A stretch of 64,000 bases of DNA from Lachnospiraceae bacterium (GTDB lineage: Bacteria; Bacillota; Clostridia; Lachnospirales; Lachnospiraceae). Every line of letters starts with the position of its first letter. Within the stretch, counting starts at the first letter, position 1. Positions 42,617 through 52,318 of this stretch are shown here, one piece after another. The notes below the pieces were generated by a model. The model did no database searches. It saw only the letters and a list, made by a program, of their open reading frames with translations, and had not been told where the DNA came from. The position numbers and the translations under genes are program-made. The stretch lies in assembly GCA_017553505.1 (NCBI GenBank), contig JAFZLD010000022.1, forward strand, positions 62,001 to 126,000, given 5' to 3'.

Positions 42617-43402
42617 ATGAAGTTTTCAATCATTACGGTCAGCCTCAATTCGGGGCCGAAACTGCTTGAGACTGTGGAAAATATCCTCAAGCAGACTTAC
42701 AAAGATTTTGAAATTATAGTCAAAGACGGCGGTTCCACCGACGAATCCTTATCTAAGGTCAAGGATTTGAACTCGCCTTTTGTTAAGATTGTAGAGACAC
42801 CGGACAAGGGCATTTACGATGCCATGAACGAAGCGGTTAAGTATACGACCGGCGATTATGTGTTGTTCCTTAATGCGGGAGATAAGTTCTACTCGGGCGA
42901 TGTGCTTGAGAGGGTTGCCCGCTTAGACTTGCCTGAGTCGGGGGCGATTGTGTACGGTGATACGTACTTTGTGGCGTGGGATTCGCTTTCGAAGGCTCCG
43001 TCCAGGATTACGGGTTCGGTGTGCTATCGCAATATTCCTAACCATCAGGCGATTTTCTATTCGAAGGATGTGCTGACGGAGAGAGGTTTTGATACTTCTT
43101 ACAAGATTCGCGCGGACTTCGAGCATTTTGCTTATTCTTACTTCAAGGCTCATAGGAAGTTTATATATGCTGATCTTCCTGTGAACTTTTATGAGGGTCG
43201 CGGAGTTTCCGAGGCTAAGGAGAATAAGAAGTTAGATAAGAAAGAGTATAACCGTGCCGTGAGGAGCAATATCCCGCTCGGCAACAGGTTTATATACAGA
43301 GCGACATTGATACTTACGCTCCATAAGCTTCGCGGCGCGCTTGCGCACAACCCTAAGACCGCCAAGCTTTATCAAAAACTAAAAGGGAAATTGTACGGAT
43401 GA
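42617..43402 (+). CDS. Family 2 glycosyltransferase (WcaE-like)
   Basis: 261 residues. S-I-I-T-V-S-L-N-S-G opens the GT-A fold. It is followed by Q-T-Y-K-D-F-E-I-I-V-K-D-G-G-S-T-D, the form K-D-G-x-S-T-D seen in colanic-acid-type WcaE enzymes, D-K-G-I-Y-D-A-M-N and F-L-N-A-G-D in place of DXD. R-N-I-P-N-H-Q-A-I-F-Y and a C-terminal basic helix follow. It likely adds a sugar to the growing lipid-linked unit, possibly fucose in view of gmd/fcl nearby, though this cannot be read from the sequence. It overlaps the next gene by ATGA. Confidence 0.9.
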   Translation: MKFSIITVSLNSGPKLLETVENILKQTYKDFEIIVKDGGSTDESLSKVKDLNSPFVKIVETPDKGIYDAMNEAVKYTTGDYVLFLNAGDKFYSGDVLERVARLDLPESGAIVYGDTYFVAWDSLSKAPSRITGSVCYRNIPNHQAIFYSKDVLTERGFDTSYKIRADFEHFAYSYFKAHRKFIYADLPVNFYEGRGVSEAKENKKLDKKEYNRAVRSNIPLGNRFIYRATLILTLHKLRGALAHNPKTAKLYQKLKGKLYG

Positions 43403-44670
43403 GAGTTTTGTGGCTGTGCAACATATTACTTCCGTCAGCGGCAGAAACACTTCACCTGAAGGCCTCGAACAAAGAAGGATGGCTTTCGGGTATTTGTGAT
43501 GTTGTGAAGTCCAATCACGAGTTCGAACTGGGCATCGCTTTCCCGGTACCCGCGGATCTCGATGGGCGTTCTTTTGACAAGGACGGTATTACGTATTTCG
43601 GATTCTATGAAGATACGGTCAATCCCGAGGTGTATGATGCGGCGATTGAAGGCAGGCTTCAGAAGATTCTGGATGAGTTCAAGCCCGATATGGTGCACAT
43701 CTTCGGTACAGAGTTTCCGCATACGCTGGCGATGTGTAAGTGCATGAGGCATCGCGCTTCGAAAGTGATGGTGGGAATCCAGGGAGTGGTTGCGGAATGC
43801 GCGGCTCATTACCTTGACGGTGTTCCGAAGCGGGTGGTCGACAGAGTCACATTCAGAGATTTTGTAAGACACGACAGCTTAAAGAAACAAAAGAAAAAGT
43901 TTGAATTAAGAGCAGTCAATGAAGTCGAAGCGCTTAAGATAGCGGGCAATGTTACCGGCAGGACGCCTTTTGACCTTAACTATACTACCAATATTAATCC
44001 CGAGACCAAGTACCATTTCATGAACGAAACTTTGAGGAGTGAGTTCTACGAGGGTGCATGGAATATAGATGAGTGCGAGACGCATTCGATTTTCTTAAGT
44101 CAGGGCAATTACCCGCTTAAGGGGCTTCATACGATGCTTAAGGCAGCAGGACTGCTTAAGAGTAAGTATGCGGACTTAAAGATTTACGTGGCCGGTGATA
44201 AGATTACGGGTCACAAGACGCTCAAGGAAAAGATTAAGATTAGTTCTTACGGCAAGTATCTGCTTGAGCTTATTAAGAAGTACGGTCTGGAAGATATTGT
44301 GGAGTTCACGGGCAATATCACGGCGGGCGAGATGAAGGAGCGGATGCTTAAGGCTAACGTTTTTGTGTGTCCGTCATCTATCGAGAATTCACCCAATTCG
44401 CTGGGCGAGGCTATGTTACTCGGTGTGCCTTGTATAGCTTCGAATGTGGGCGGCATCAGCGGAATATTTAAGGCTGATGTGGACGGCCTTATCTTTGCCG
44501 GGGGAGATGTTAAGGGACTGGCGGAAGCGGTTGATAAGATGTTTTCAAACGATGCGCTTATGATTGAGTGTTCCGAGAAAGCATCGATGCATGCGCATAT
44601 TACGCACAATCCTGATGTGAACTACAAGAGACTTATCGAGATATACAGAGAGATTACGGGATGCGAATAG
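43399..44670 (+). CDS. Family 4 glycosyltransferase (GT-B)
   Basis: 423 residues. The N-terminal Rossmann domain opens with M-R-V-L-W-L-C-N. The C-terminal domain has S-Q-G-N-Y-P-L-K-G-L-H (the family-4 strand after the linker), L-K-I-Y-V-A-G-D and the E-N-S-P-N-S-L-G-E-A-M-L-L-G-V-P motif, where E-x7-E contacts the nucleotide-sugar phosphate. A retaining transferase acting on lipid-linked oligosaccharide is expected. It starts within the stop of the previous gene, and its own 3' end contains the next start. Confidence 0.92.
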   Translation: MRVLWLCNILLPSAAETLHLKASNKEGWLSGICDVVKSNHEFELGIAFPVPADLDGRSFDKDGITYFGFYEDTVNPEVYDAAIEGRLQKILDEFKPDMVHIFGTEFPHTLAMCKCMRHRASKVMVGIQGVVAECAAHYLDGVPKRVVDRVTFRDFVRHDSLKKQKKKFELRAVNEVEALKIAGNVTGRTPFDLNYTTNINPETKYHFMNETLRSEFYEGAWNIDECETHSIFLSQGNYPLKGLHTMLKAAGLLKSKYADLKIYVAGDKITGHKTLKEKIKISSYGKYLLELIKKYGLEDIVEFTGNITAGEMKERMLKANVFVCPSSIENSPNSLGEAMLLGVPCIASNVGGISGIFKADVDGLIFAGGDVKGLAEAVDKMFSNDALMIECSEKASMHAHITHNPDVNYKRLIEIYREITGCE

Positions 44671-45788
44671 TATTTGTGTCTAATTACATAAATCATCACC
44701 AGATACCGCTGTCGGAGGAGCTGTATAGGCTCACGGGCGGTGAGTATACGTTCGTGCAGACCGAGCCGATGGAAGAGGAACGCGTTAAGATGGGCTGGGA
44801 TGCGGGGGCTGTGAATAAGCCTTATGTGAAGCTTTATTATGAGGATAAGGCGGCGTGTGATGAGCTTCTGATGAGCAGCGACTGCGTGATATTCGGCGGT
44901 TGCGAGGATGAGAGTGTTATTAAGCCGAGGCTTGATGCCGGGAAGTTTACCATCAGGTATTCGGAGAGCATTTATAAGAGCGGTCGATGGAAGTTTGTGT
45001 CGCCGCGAGGACTTAGGCGTAAGTATCAGGATCATGTGAAATATCGCAAGGGTCCGGTGTATCTCTTGTGTGCGGGCACGCATGTGGCGGGAGATTTTAA
45101 GCTGATACATGCTTATCCCGGGAAGATGCTTAAGTTTGGGTATTTTCCTGAGTTTGTGGAGTATAGTGATGTGCATGAGTTAAGGCGCGGGAATGACTGC
45201 CTGAATATACTTTGGGCGGGAAGGTTCGTGGATTTTAAACATCCTGAGAGGATGCTGCTTATGTGCTCCGGGCTTAAGGCTTCCGGGGTTAATGCCAAGG
45301 TTACTGTTGTGGGTAACGGCGGCAAGCTGTATGAGGACTGCGTCGAACTGGCTCGGAAACTGGGGCTTGATGATATGGTTTCTTTTGCCGGAAGTAAGAC
45401 GCCGGCGGAGGTCAGGGAGTATATGCGTCGGGCCGACGTGTTCGTAAGTACTTCGGACAGAGGCGAAGGCTGGGGCGCGGTGATTAATGAGGCGATGAAT
45501 TCCGGATGCGTGACTGTCGGGACATACGAGATGGGCGCGGCACCGTACATGATTGAGGATGGTGTGAACGGATTCTTATATAAGGCACGGGATATAGACG
45601 GACTGTGCCGGTTGATAGAGCGAGTTGCGGGAGACCGCGAGGGACGCTTCAAGATGGGCGAGAAGGCCTATGAAACGGTTAAGGGTATGTGGAACCCGTC
45701 AGTGGCGGCTAAGCGACTGTATGAGTTCATATGCGACCCTGAGCATGACATGGGCAGATACGAGGAAGGACCACTCAGTAAGGCATGA
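44661..45788 (+). CDS. Family 4 glycosyltransferase (GT-B)
   Basis: 375 residues. N-terminal M-R-I-V-F-V-S-N-Y-I-N-H-H-Q-I-P-L and C-terminal L-N-I-L-W-A-G-R-F-V-D-F-K-H-P-E, then V-F-V-S-T-S-D-R-G-E-G-W-G-A-V-I-N-E-A-M-N-S-G, the GT4 phosphate-binding E-x7-E in the variant E-G-W-G-A-V-I-N-E. The first 10 bases overlap the preceding gene and the last four overlap the following GT2 (ATGA). It belongs to the same polycistronic run of transferases; donor and acceptor unknown. Confidence 0.92.
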   Translation: MRIVFVSNYINHHQIPLSEELYRLTGGEYTFVQTEPMEEERVKMGWDAGAVNKPYVKLYYEDKAACDELLMSSDCVIFGGCEDESVIKPRLDAGKFTIRYSESIYKSGRWKFVSPRGLRRKYQDHVKYRKGPVYLLCAGTHVAGDFKLIHAYPGKMLKFGYFPEFVEYSDVHELRRGNDCLNILWAGRFVDFKHPERMLLMCSGLKASGVNAKVTVVGNGGKLYEDCVELARKLGLDDMVSFAGSKTPAEVREYMRRADVFVSTSDRGEGWGAVINEAMNSGCVTVGTYEMGAAPYMIEDGVNGFLYKARDIDGLCRLIERVAGDREGRFKMGEKAYETVKGMWNPSVAAKRLYEFICDPEHDMGRYEEGPLSKA

Positions 45789-46786
45789 GTACTTTTGTCA
45801 GTGTGATAGTTCCGATTTACAATATCGAGGACTGCTTGGACAAGTGCATAACTTCGATATTGAATCAGACGTACACGAATTTTGAGCTGATTCTTTCGGA
45901 CGATGGATCGACTGACGGAAGCGGTGCGATTGCCGATAAGTATGCGGCGGCGGATGCGCGCGTCAAGGTGATTCACAAGCCTAACGGCGGGTCGTCGAGT
46001 GCGAGAAATGCGGCGATAAAAATTGCGGGCGGCGAGTATTATTCTTTCATCGACAGCGATGACTATGTGGAGCCGGACTTTCTTGAGAAGCTTATGGAGC
46101 CGGTTGAGAGGGCGAAGAGCTTCGGGTCGGTGGTGCCGGCGATTGTGCAGATAGGGCGCAACGAGATAGATGTTAACGGCAATGTGATGCCTGATATATG
46201 TACGCCTCCGGCGATGGAGACGTTTATAGACAGCCGCGAGTTCTTTAAGAGCCTGATAATGCATGTGGGAGATTGCTCATTCTGTACGAAGGTTACGGCG
46301 GCGAGACTGTTCGAGGGGCGCGGATTTCCGGTGGGAAAGCTTAACGAGGACTTTCATCTGCTGATTCAGATGCTTAAGGATTGCGACGGTGTCGTGAGCC
46401 TTCCGGGGTACAAGTACCATGTGTTCTACCGCGAGGGCAGCAATTCGCGTAAGAAGGACAAGAACGATTTCTCACGAGTGTTCCAAGATTGCGTAGATAA
46501 TGCAGATTTGGTAGAATCAATTGTCGCGGCGGACATGCCTGAACTTAAACCGGTGGCGCTTCGATTCGCACTGTTCCAAAGGCTTGAGTATCTGCTTCAC
46601 ATACCGATTGCACTTATGCGCAAGGACTATGCGGGGTATCCGGAGTGTGTGGCTTATGTCAGGAAGCATTTCGGCGCGATGCTGGGTAATGAGTATCTGA
46701 CGTTTAAGAATAAAATCTATCTTGCGCTGTTTGCTGTGGCTCCTAAGGGTGTCAGGAAGGTGCATGCGTGGATTAAACATATTTAG
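45785..46786 (+). CDS. Family 2 glycosyltransferase
   Basis: 333 residues, longer than the neighbouring GT2 proteins. S-V-I-V-P-I-Y-N-I-E, S-D-D-G-S-T-D-G-S-G, N-G-G-S-S-S-A-R-N-A-A and DXD in F-I-D-S-D-D-Y are present, and L-N-E-D-F-H holds the catalytic-base ED. About 110 further helical residues with several aromatic and basic positions follow; they may bind the membrane surface. It starts in the stop of the GT4 gene and ends 8 bases before the dehydratase gene. Confidence 0.92.
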   Translation: MSTFVSVIVPIYNIEDCLDKCITSILNQTYTNFELILSDDGSTDGSGAIADKYAAADARVKVIHKPNGGSSSARNAAIKIAGGEYYSFIDSDDYVEPDFLEKLMEPVERAKSFGSVVPAIVQIGRNEIDVNGNVMPDICTPPAMETFIDSREFFKSLIMHVGDCSFCTKVTAARLFEGRGFPVGKLNEDFHLLIQMLKDCDGVVSLPGYKYHVFYREGSNSRKKDKNDFSRVFQDCVDNADLVESIVAADMPELKPVALRFALFQRLEYLLHIPIALMRKDYAGYPECVAYVRKHFGAMLGNEYLTFKNKIYLALFAVAPKGVRKVHAWIKHI

Positions 46787-46794
46787 GAAATTTT

Positions 46795-48693
46795 ATGAAG
46801 AATAAAGTATTTAGCAGGACGGTTTATTTTTCGAAAAATAAAAAATGGGTAGAGAGAGCAATTGCACTGGCGGTGGCTGATGCGTTTATTGTTGCTTTTG
46901 CTGCTGTGTGCGCGTTGTGGATGAGATTCGATTTCTCGTTTCAGGCGATTGACAAGAAATTTCTGGCTAACGCTGTGCACATGTTACCCTTTGATATACT
47001 GTCGACGCTGGTGATTTTCTGGTTCTGCAAGCTGTACCAGAGCGTGTGGAGATATGCGAGCGCCAATGAGCTTATTAAGGTTGCGATTGCGGTAGTGCTT
47101 GAGGGTATATTGCAGCTGGCAGTGTTCCTTGGATTCGGCGTGAAGGTGCCGAGGAGTTACTATCTCTTCTACGTTACCATTCTTGGTATCGGCGCGGCGG
47201 GAATACGTTTCTCGTATAGATTCCTGAGAATCCTCAGATCGAGACAGCTTTCGCTCAGATTCGGCGACAATCGTAAGAATATTATGATTGTGGGCGCGGG
47301 CTCGGCGGGTAACTCTATTTTGAAAGAAATAGAGATCAGCTCATACCTTACCATGCATGTATGCTGTCTTATCGACGACAACAGAGGCTGTCAGGGTAAA
47401 TCAATGCGCGGAATACCGATCGTAGGTGGTCGAGAGGCCATACCCGAGGCGGTACAGACTTATGATATTGATGAAATTATTATAGCCATTCCCAGTGCTC
47501 CCAGAAGCGAGATTAAGAAGATTGTTGAGATATGTAAGGAAACCGGATGTACCATCCAGATGGTTCCCGGTATCTATCAGCTTATCAACGGCGATGTAAG
47601 TATCTCACAGCTTCGTGAGGTCGAGATTGAAGACCTTCTCGGTCGTGAGCCTGTTAAGATTAATGTAGACGAGATAATTGGTTACATCGAGGGCAAGACC
47701 GTTCTTGTAACCGGTGGCGGTGGCTCTATCGGAAGCGAGCTCTGCAGACAGCTTGCGGCTCACAACCCGAAGCGCCTTATTATCGTAGATATTTATGAAA
47801 ATAACGCGTACGACATCCAGCAGGAACTTAAGAGCAAGTTCCCTAAGCTTGACCTTGTAGTGCTGATTGCGTCGGTTCGTAATGAAGAACGCATAGACCA
47901 GATATTTGACGAATACAGACCTGATATTGTGTACCACGCAGCTGCGCACAAGCATGTGCCTCTCATGGAGGACAGCCCCGGTGAGGCTATCAAAAACAAT
48001 GTATTCGGTACCTATAAAACTGCCAAGGCTGCAGACAAGTACGGTGTTAAAAAGTTCGTGCTCGTATCCACCGATAAGGCAGTTAACCCTACCAACATCA
48101 TGGGTGCATCCAAGCGTATGTGTGAGATGGTAGTTCAGATGATGAACGAGCAGTCTAAGACCGATTTTGTTGCTGTTCGATTCGGTAACGTACTCGGCTC
48201 TAACGGTTCAGTAATCCCGCTTTTCAAGAAGCAGATTATGGCAGGCGGTCCCGTGACGGTTACAGATCCTAACATTATCAGATATTTCATGACTATTCCG
48301 GAGGCGGTATCCCTTATTTTGCAGGCAGGTGCGTATGCTAAGGGCGGCGAGATATTCGTACTCGATATGGGTGAGCCCGTGAAGATTCTTGACCTTGCGG
48401 AGAACCTCATCAAGCTCTCGGGCTTCAGGGTAGGCGAGGATATAGAAATTGTCTTTACAGGATTGCGTCCGGGTGAGAAAATGTACGAAGAACTTTTGAT
48501 GGACGAGGAGGGTCTTAAGGACACCGCCAACGCCCTCATTCACATTGGAAAGCCCATAGAATTCAATAAAGACGAGTTCATGAGCAAGCTCGGCGAGCTT
48601 AAGGAAATCAGCGAAGAGCACCCCGAGCAGGTTAAGAAAGCGGTTAGCGAGATAGTTACGACATATAAGTATAGGGAAAGCGTTACGAACTAA
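46795..48693 (+). CDS. Membrane-bound UDP-HexNAc 4,6-dehydratase (EpsC/WbpM/CapD family)
   Basis: 632 residues. Four N-terminal transmembrane helices lie within residues 20-150. A CoA-binding-like Rossmann region follows (V-G-A-G-S-A-G-N-S-I near 165), and the catalytic SDR domain starts with V-T-G-G-G-G-S-I-G near 305. H-A-A-A-H-K-H-V-P-L-M-E and S-T-D-K-A-V-N-P-T-N-I-M-G-A-S-K-R are signatures of the membrane-bound enzymes that turn UDP-GlcNAc into a 4-keto-6-deoxy sugar, as B. subtilis EpsC does. Its product could lead to di-N-acetylbacillosamine, QuiNAc or FucNAc. No matching aminotransferase or reductase was recognised next to it. Confidence 0.92.
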   Translation: MKNKVFSRTVYFSKNKKWVERAIALAVADAFIVAFAAVCALWMRFDFSFQAIDKKFLANAVHMLPFDILSTLVIFWFCKLYQSVWRYASANELIKVAIAVVLEGILQLAVFLGFGVKVPRSYYLFYVTILGIGAAGIRFSYRFLRILRSRQLSLRFGDNRKNIMIVGAGSAGNSILKEIEISSYLTMHVCCLIDDNRGCQGKSMRGIPIVGGREAIPEAVQTYDIDEIIIAIPSAPRSEIKKIVEICKETGCTIQMVPGIYQLINGDVSISQLREVEIEDLLGREPVKINVDEIIGYIEGKTVLVTGGGGSIGSELCRQLAAHNPKRLIIVDIYENNAYDIQQELKSKFPKLDLVVLIASVRNEERIDQIFDEYRPDIVYHAAAHKHVPLMEDSPGEAIKNNVFGTYKTAKAADKYGVKKFVLVSTDKAVNPTNIMGASKRMCEMVVQMMNEQSKTDFVAVRFGNVLGSNGSVIPLFKKQIMAGGPVTVTDPNIIRYFMTIPEAVSLILQAGAYAKGGEIFVLDMGEPVKILDLAENLIKLSGFRVGEDIEIVFTGLRPGEKMYEELLMDEEGLKDTANALIHIGKPIEFNKDEFMSKLGELKEISEEHPEQVKKAVSEIVTTYKYRESVTN

Positions 48694-48694
48694 A

Positions 48695-50362
48695 ATGGAT
48701 AAGAGCAGTTCTAGGATAATCAAATCTGCCTCGGCTTTTCTGGCAGTGCTGATTATCGTGGTTGCAATAGTGCTCATCAACCAGAAGCTACGGGCAGATG
48801 AGCGACATGAAGCAGCGTTAAAAGAAACGATAAATTACAACGAAGCCTACGATGCGAGGCTTCAGAAGTTTTCTTCTTTTGCCGACGAGAAGTTTGCGTT
48901 ACGATGCATGGACGTCGAGAAGAGGGACGCTGATTATGCGAGATGCGTCAGCGAACAATACGGTTCAGTGCATGTGAGTATGTGGAATATAGACGCGCTG
49001 GATGAAAACACATACCCGAACTTATTCGGATATTCAATAATTTATCCGCAGTACGAGTACAAGACTCCGATGGAGCTTAGAGAGTATCTTGGATATATCA
49101 CAGACTCCGGCAACGAGCTCAGCCACGTTTATATCAACATCGATCCGTACATTCTGGAGAATAACTACAAGGAAGCGGTATTTTACGACGAGAATCCTCG
49201 ACCGTTTGAAGAATACATTCATAGCGAGATATTGCAGCTCTTTAACGATAACCCGAAGGTATCTTTCGAACTGTTCCTTCCGGCTCGCCCTGTATCGTAC
49301 TGGGCAACGCTTCCGGTCGAAGAATATAATGAGGTGATGGACCGCTGGTACGTGTTCCTCATGTACCTGCACTGGTGCCCCAACGTAATTGTCCGTTATC
49401 TCGGTGACCAGGAGTGGCTCGTGGCCAATGACTACAATTACGAGTCTCCCGAACGCTTCACCGATGAAGTAATGACTACTGCGTACCTATATCTGTACGC
49501 ATACGAAGAATACGAAGTCAACGCGCCCGAACTTAAGCAAAAGAAAGGCGCTATCGACAAATACATCCGCAAGGAAAAGAACGGCGACTACAACGTCTGC
49601 GACCTGTCGGGCAAGAAGATAGTCTTTATGGGCGACAGCCTGTTTGACTACGTAAAGCTCGACTCCGCCAGCATCTCCGGTGTGGTCAAACGCATGACAG
49701 GCGCCGAGTGCTACAACTTCGCTATCAGCGGCACCTGCGCTTCCGCCATAGACAAATACGGCTTCACCGGCATAGCTAATGCTACCGCGATGAAGTCAGC
49801 AATGGACTTTGAATCGAGATACCAACGCGAGGCCAAGCGATTCTCTGCTGATTACAAAGAGGGCGACGACGTAGTCTTCGTGATTTTATATGGCATGAAC
49901 GATTACTTCAGTAATGTGCCGATTACGGAGGACGATATTGTGGAGACTCCTGCCGATGGCTCCGGCGCTGAGGATTCCGAAGAGGATGACGGTGCTGTCA
50001 AGGTGGTATTCTCCGCTGATGACACATTTACCAGATCCATGCGCTACGGAATCGAATCCCTTAAAAAGGCATACCCGCAGGCATCAATAATCGTGATGTC
50101 GCCTTATATGATAGGAATAAAAAAAGGTGGCAAAGAGCCATATGCTCAGAGTGGAAGAACACTACCCGAGTATATTAAGGTTCTCGAGAAACTTAGCTCA
50201 ACCGAGAATGTGGAGTACTACGATCTGTACAGCGAGGGCCCCATCAATAAGGATAATACAGATATGTATCTGGTAGATGGGTTGCATACGCGAGAAGCGG
50301 GAGTGTTTGTGCTGGGTGATAATATTTCTCGTCAAATACAAGAGATTCTGCGCAATAAGTAG
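48695..50362 (+). CDS. Membrane-anchored protein with C-terminal SGNH hydrolase domain
   Basis: 555 residues. One helix at about 10-30 anchors it, with the rest outside the cell. Residues 40-305 form an aromatic-rich domain I do not recognise (many Tyr/Trp and a D-P-Y-I-L-E-N-N motif). An SGNH domain follows: G-D-S-L-F-D with nucleophile S315, G-M-N-D with N402 and D-G-L-H with D528/H531, the complete set. It probably adds or removes O-acetyl groups on the surface polysaccharide, like AlgJ/AlgX-type proteins, with the N-terminal part perhaps binding glycan. It begins one base after the dehydratase stop and closes the first polysaccharide block. Confidence 0.8.
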   Translation: MDKSSSRIIKSASAFLAVLIIVVAIVLINQKLRADERHEAALKETINYNEAYDARLQKFSSFADEKFALRCMDVEKRDADYARCVSEQYGSVHVSMWNIDALDENTYPNLFGYSIIYPQYEYKTPMELREYLGYITDSGNELSHVYINIDPYILENNYKEAVFYDENPRPFEEYIHSEILQLFNDNPKVSFELFLPARPVSYWATLPVEEYNEVMDRWYVFLMYLHWCPNVIVRYLGDQEWLVANDYNYESPERFTDEVMTTAYLYLYAYEEYEVNAPELKQKKGAIDKYIRKEKNGDYNVCDLSGKKIVFMGDSLFDYVKLDSASISGVVKRMTGAECYNFAISGTCASAIDKYGFTGIANATAMKSAMDFESRYQREAKRFSADYKEGDDVVFVILYGMNDYFSNVPITEDDIVETPADGSGAEDSEEDDGAVKVVFSADDTFTRSMRYGIESLKKAYPQASIIVMSPYMIGIKKGGKEPYAQSGRTLPEYIKVLEKLSSTENVEYYDLYSEGPINKDNTDMYLVDGLHTREAGVFVLGDNISRQIQEILRNK

Positions 50363-50407
50363 ACCGTAAGTCAGAGGTAATAAGATTTTTTAGAAAGAAG
50401 AAATATA

Positions 50408-51484
50408 ATGAAATATGCATTAATTGGATGTGGAAGAATTTCGACCAACCACATCAAAGCAGCCGTAAATAACAAGCTTGAAATTGTTGCGGTTTGCGAC
50501 ATTGAGCCCTCACATATGGAGGCAGTACTTGAAAAACACGGATTAAATAAGGACGAATCAATCGCAAGATATACCGATTACAAGAAGATGCTCGAAGAAC
50601 ATTCGGATCTTCAACTTATCAGTATTGCCACAGAGAGCGGAATTCATGCAGAGATAGCACTTTATTGTATCGATAAAGGCATTAACGTGATTATAGAGAA
50701 GCCGATGGCAATGTCTCTTGCTGACGCTGACAAGATTATTAAACTTTCAGAGGAAAGACATGTTAAAGTATCTGCGTGCCACCAGAATAGATTCAATGTG
50801 GCGGTTCAGAAAATGCGTGCCGCACTTGAAGCAGGAAGATTTGGCAAACTTTCACATGGTTCTATTCATGTTAGATGGAACAGAAATCAAGATTATTATA
50901 CGCAAGCGCCTTGGAGAGGTACATGGGCGCAAGACGGTGGTGCACTTATGAACCAGTGTATCCATGGAATAGATTTACTTCGTTGGACTTTCGGCGACGA
51001 AATAGAAGAGGTATACGGACAGACCAGACAGCAGTTCCATCACTACCTTGAAGCGGAAGATATAGGAATGGCTGTGGTTAAGTTCAAAAACGGTGCCATT
51101 GCGACAATTGAAGGTACTACTAATGTTTACCCCAAGAACCTCGAAGAAACCTTGTACGTTTTTGGCGAGAACGGCACTGTTAAGATTGGCGGTACTTCTA
51201 CCAACAACATTGACGTATGGGACTTTGCTGATGAAACCGATGCTGACGCCGACAATAAGGGATTAAAAGAAGCAACCAGCAACGTGTATGGAAATGGCCA
51301 TACATCTCTTTTTGCAGATGTTATAGATGCTATAGAGAATGACAGAGCACCTTATGTAGATGCTCATGCAGGCAGAAATGCTCTTGAACTTGTGCTTGCG
51401 ATTTATAAGAGCCAGAAAACAGGTCAGCCGGTTAGGCTGCCGCTTAAGGACTTTGCAAGTATTGACATGAAGGGTGAATTCTAA
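50408..51484 (+). CDS. Gfo/Idh/MocA family oxidoreductase, probable sugar-nucleotide dehydrogenase
   Basis: 358 residues. The NAD-binding fold begins A-L-I-G-C-G-R-I-S (4-12). E-K-P-M-A-M and A-C-H-Q-N-R-F-N form the catalytic Lys and the following loop. G-G-A-L-M-N-Q-C-I-H-G-I-D-L-L holds the usual His/Asp pair. Enzymes of this type oxidise sugar ring positions; the WlbA/WbpB group acts on UDP-GlcNAc-uronate at C3, which fits the WbpA- and WbpD-like genes at 58 kb. The exact substrate is inferred. It opens the AT-richer block and shares one base with the aldolase gene (TAATG). Confidence 0.85.
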   Translation: MKYALIGCGRISTNHIKAAVNNKLEIVAVCDIEPSHMEAVLEKHGLNKDESIARYTDYKKMLEEHSDLQLISIATESGIHAEIALYCIDKGINVIIEKPMAMSLADADKIIKLSEERHVKVSACHQNRFNVAVQKMRAALEAGRFGKLSHGSIHVRWNRNQDYYTQAPWRGTWAQDGGALMNQCIHGIDLLRWTFGDEIEEVYGQTRQQFHHYLEAEDIGMAVVKFKNGAIATIEGTTNVYPKNLEETLYVFGENGTVKIGGTSTNNIDVWDFADETDADADNKGLKEATSNVYGNGHTSLFADVIDAIENDRAPYVDAHAGRNALELVLAIYKSQKTGQPVRLPLKDFASIDMKGEF

Positions 51485-52311
51485 TGGCGTTGACGTTGAT
51501 GTACATCACGAATAGCCCGGATGTGGCTTTGATAGCTCAAGATTGCGGAATTGAACGAATTTGGATTGATCTTGAAACTTTAGGTAAAGAAGTTCGACAG
51601 AAGAATTTTGATTCGGTTAAGAGTCATCATTCGATAGAAGACATCAGAAAGATTAAGCCACTTTTAAGTACATCAGAACTGTTAGTGCGAGTTAATCCGT
51701 GGAACGACAATTCAGTTGAAGAGATTAACGCTGTAATTGAAGCCGGAGCAGACATAGTGATGCTTCCTATGTGGGAAGATGTTGATAATGTTAAGAATTT
51801 TATCAACGCGGTTGATAAAAGAGCTAAGACTGTACTGCTACTTGAAACAAAAGGGGCAGAGGAGTGTTTGGATGAGGTTCTGAAGATTCCTGATGTAGAT
51901 GAAATTCACATAGGCCTTAATGACTTACACATTCAGTACGGTTTAAAATTTATGTTTGAGCTTCTCGCAAATGGCACAGTAGAGAAGATATGCAAGAAGA
52001 TTGCCGAGGCAGGCATCCCATATGGATTTGGGGGAATTGCACGTCTTGGATATGGAGACGTTCCTGCTGAGTTGGTTATTTCCGAACATTATAGACTTGG
52101 TTCAACCAGAGCGATTCTTTCGCGTGCATTTTGCGATACTTCAAAAGTGAACAATATAGATGAGATTAGGCGAATTTTCGCTGAAGAGTCTGCTATATTA
52201 CGAAAATATGAGAAACAAGCAGCGGTTTTTACACCTGAAGAGTATGAGGCAAATCGTATAAGGCTGATAGATGGTGTAAAGAAGGTTGTTAAGAATAAAA
52301 GCGGAGAATAA
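51484..52311 (+). CDS. HpcH/HpaI family aldolase/citrate lyase-like protein
   Basis: 275 residues. Strands of the PEP/pyruvate TIM-barrel family are visible: I-W-I-D-L-E (substrate-side Asp/Glu), L-L-V-R-V-N-P-W, I-V-M-L-P-M-W, L-L-L-E-T-K-G-A (metal-binding Glu) and V-D-E-I-H-I-G-L-N-D-L (the G-x-N-D-L hallmark). The family condenses or cleaves 2-oxo acids, often pyruvate or oxaloacetate with an aldehyde or acyl-CoA. SbnG, a citrate synthase of siderophore loci, belongs to it. Here it is coupled to an oxidoreductase upstream (TAATG) and a fold-III PLP decarboxylase 7 bases downstream. Its role in a polysaccharide locus is not established. Confidence 0.8.
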   Translation: MALTLMYITNSPDVALIAQDCGIERIWIDLETLGKEVRQKNFDSVKSHHSIEDIRKIKPLLSTSELLVRVNPWNDNSVEEINAVIEAGADIVMLPMWEDVDNVKNFINAVDKRAKTVLLLETKGAEECLDEVLKIPDVDEIHIGLNDLHIQYGLKFMFELLANGTVEKICKKIAEAGIPYGFGGIARLGYGDVPAELVISEHYRLGSTRAILSRAFCDTSKVNNIDEIRRIFAEESAILRKYEKQAAVFTPEEYEANRIRLIDGVKKVVKNKSGE

Positions 52312-52318
52312 GTTAAAT

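Noticed and set aside
45926..45940. GCCGATAA match as another sigma-28 promoter
   Set aside because: It lies within the coding frame of a glycosyltransferase, where A-D-K codons give this octamer, and there is no suitable -35. The same holds for hits in manC and the decarboxylase gene.
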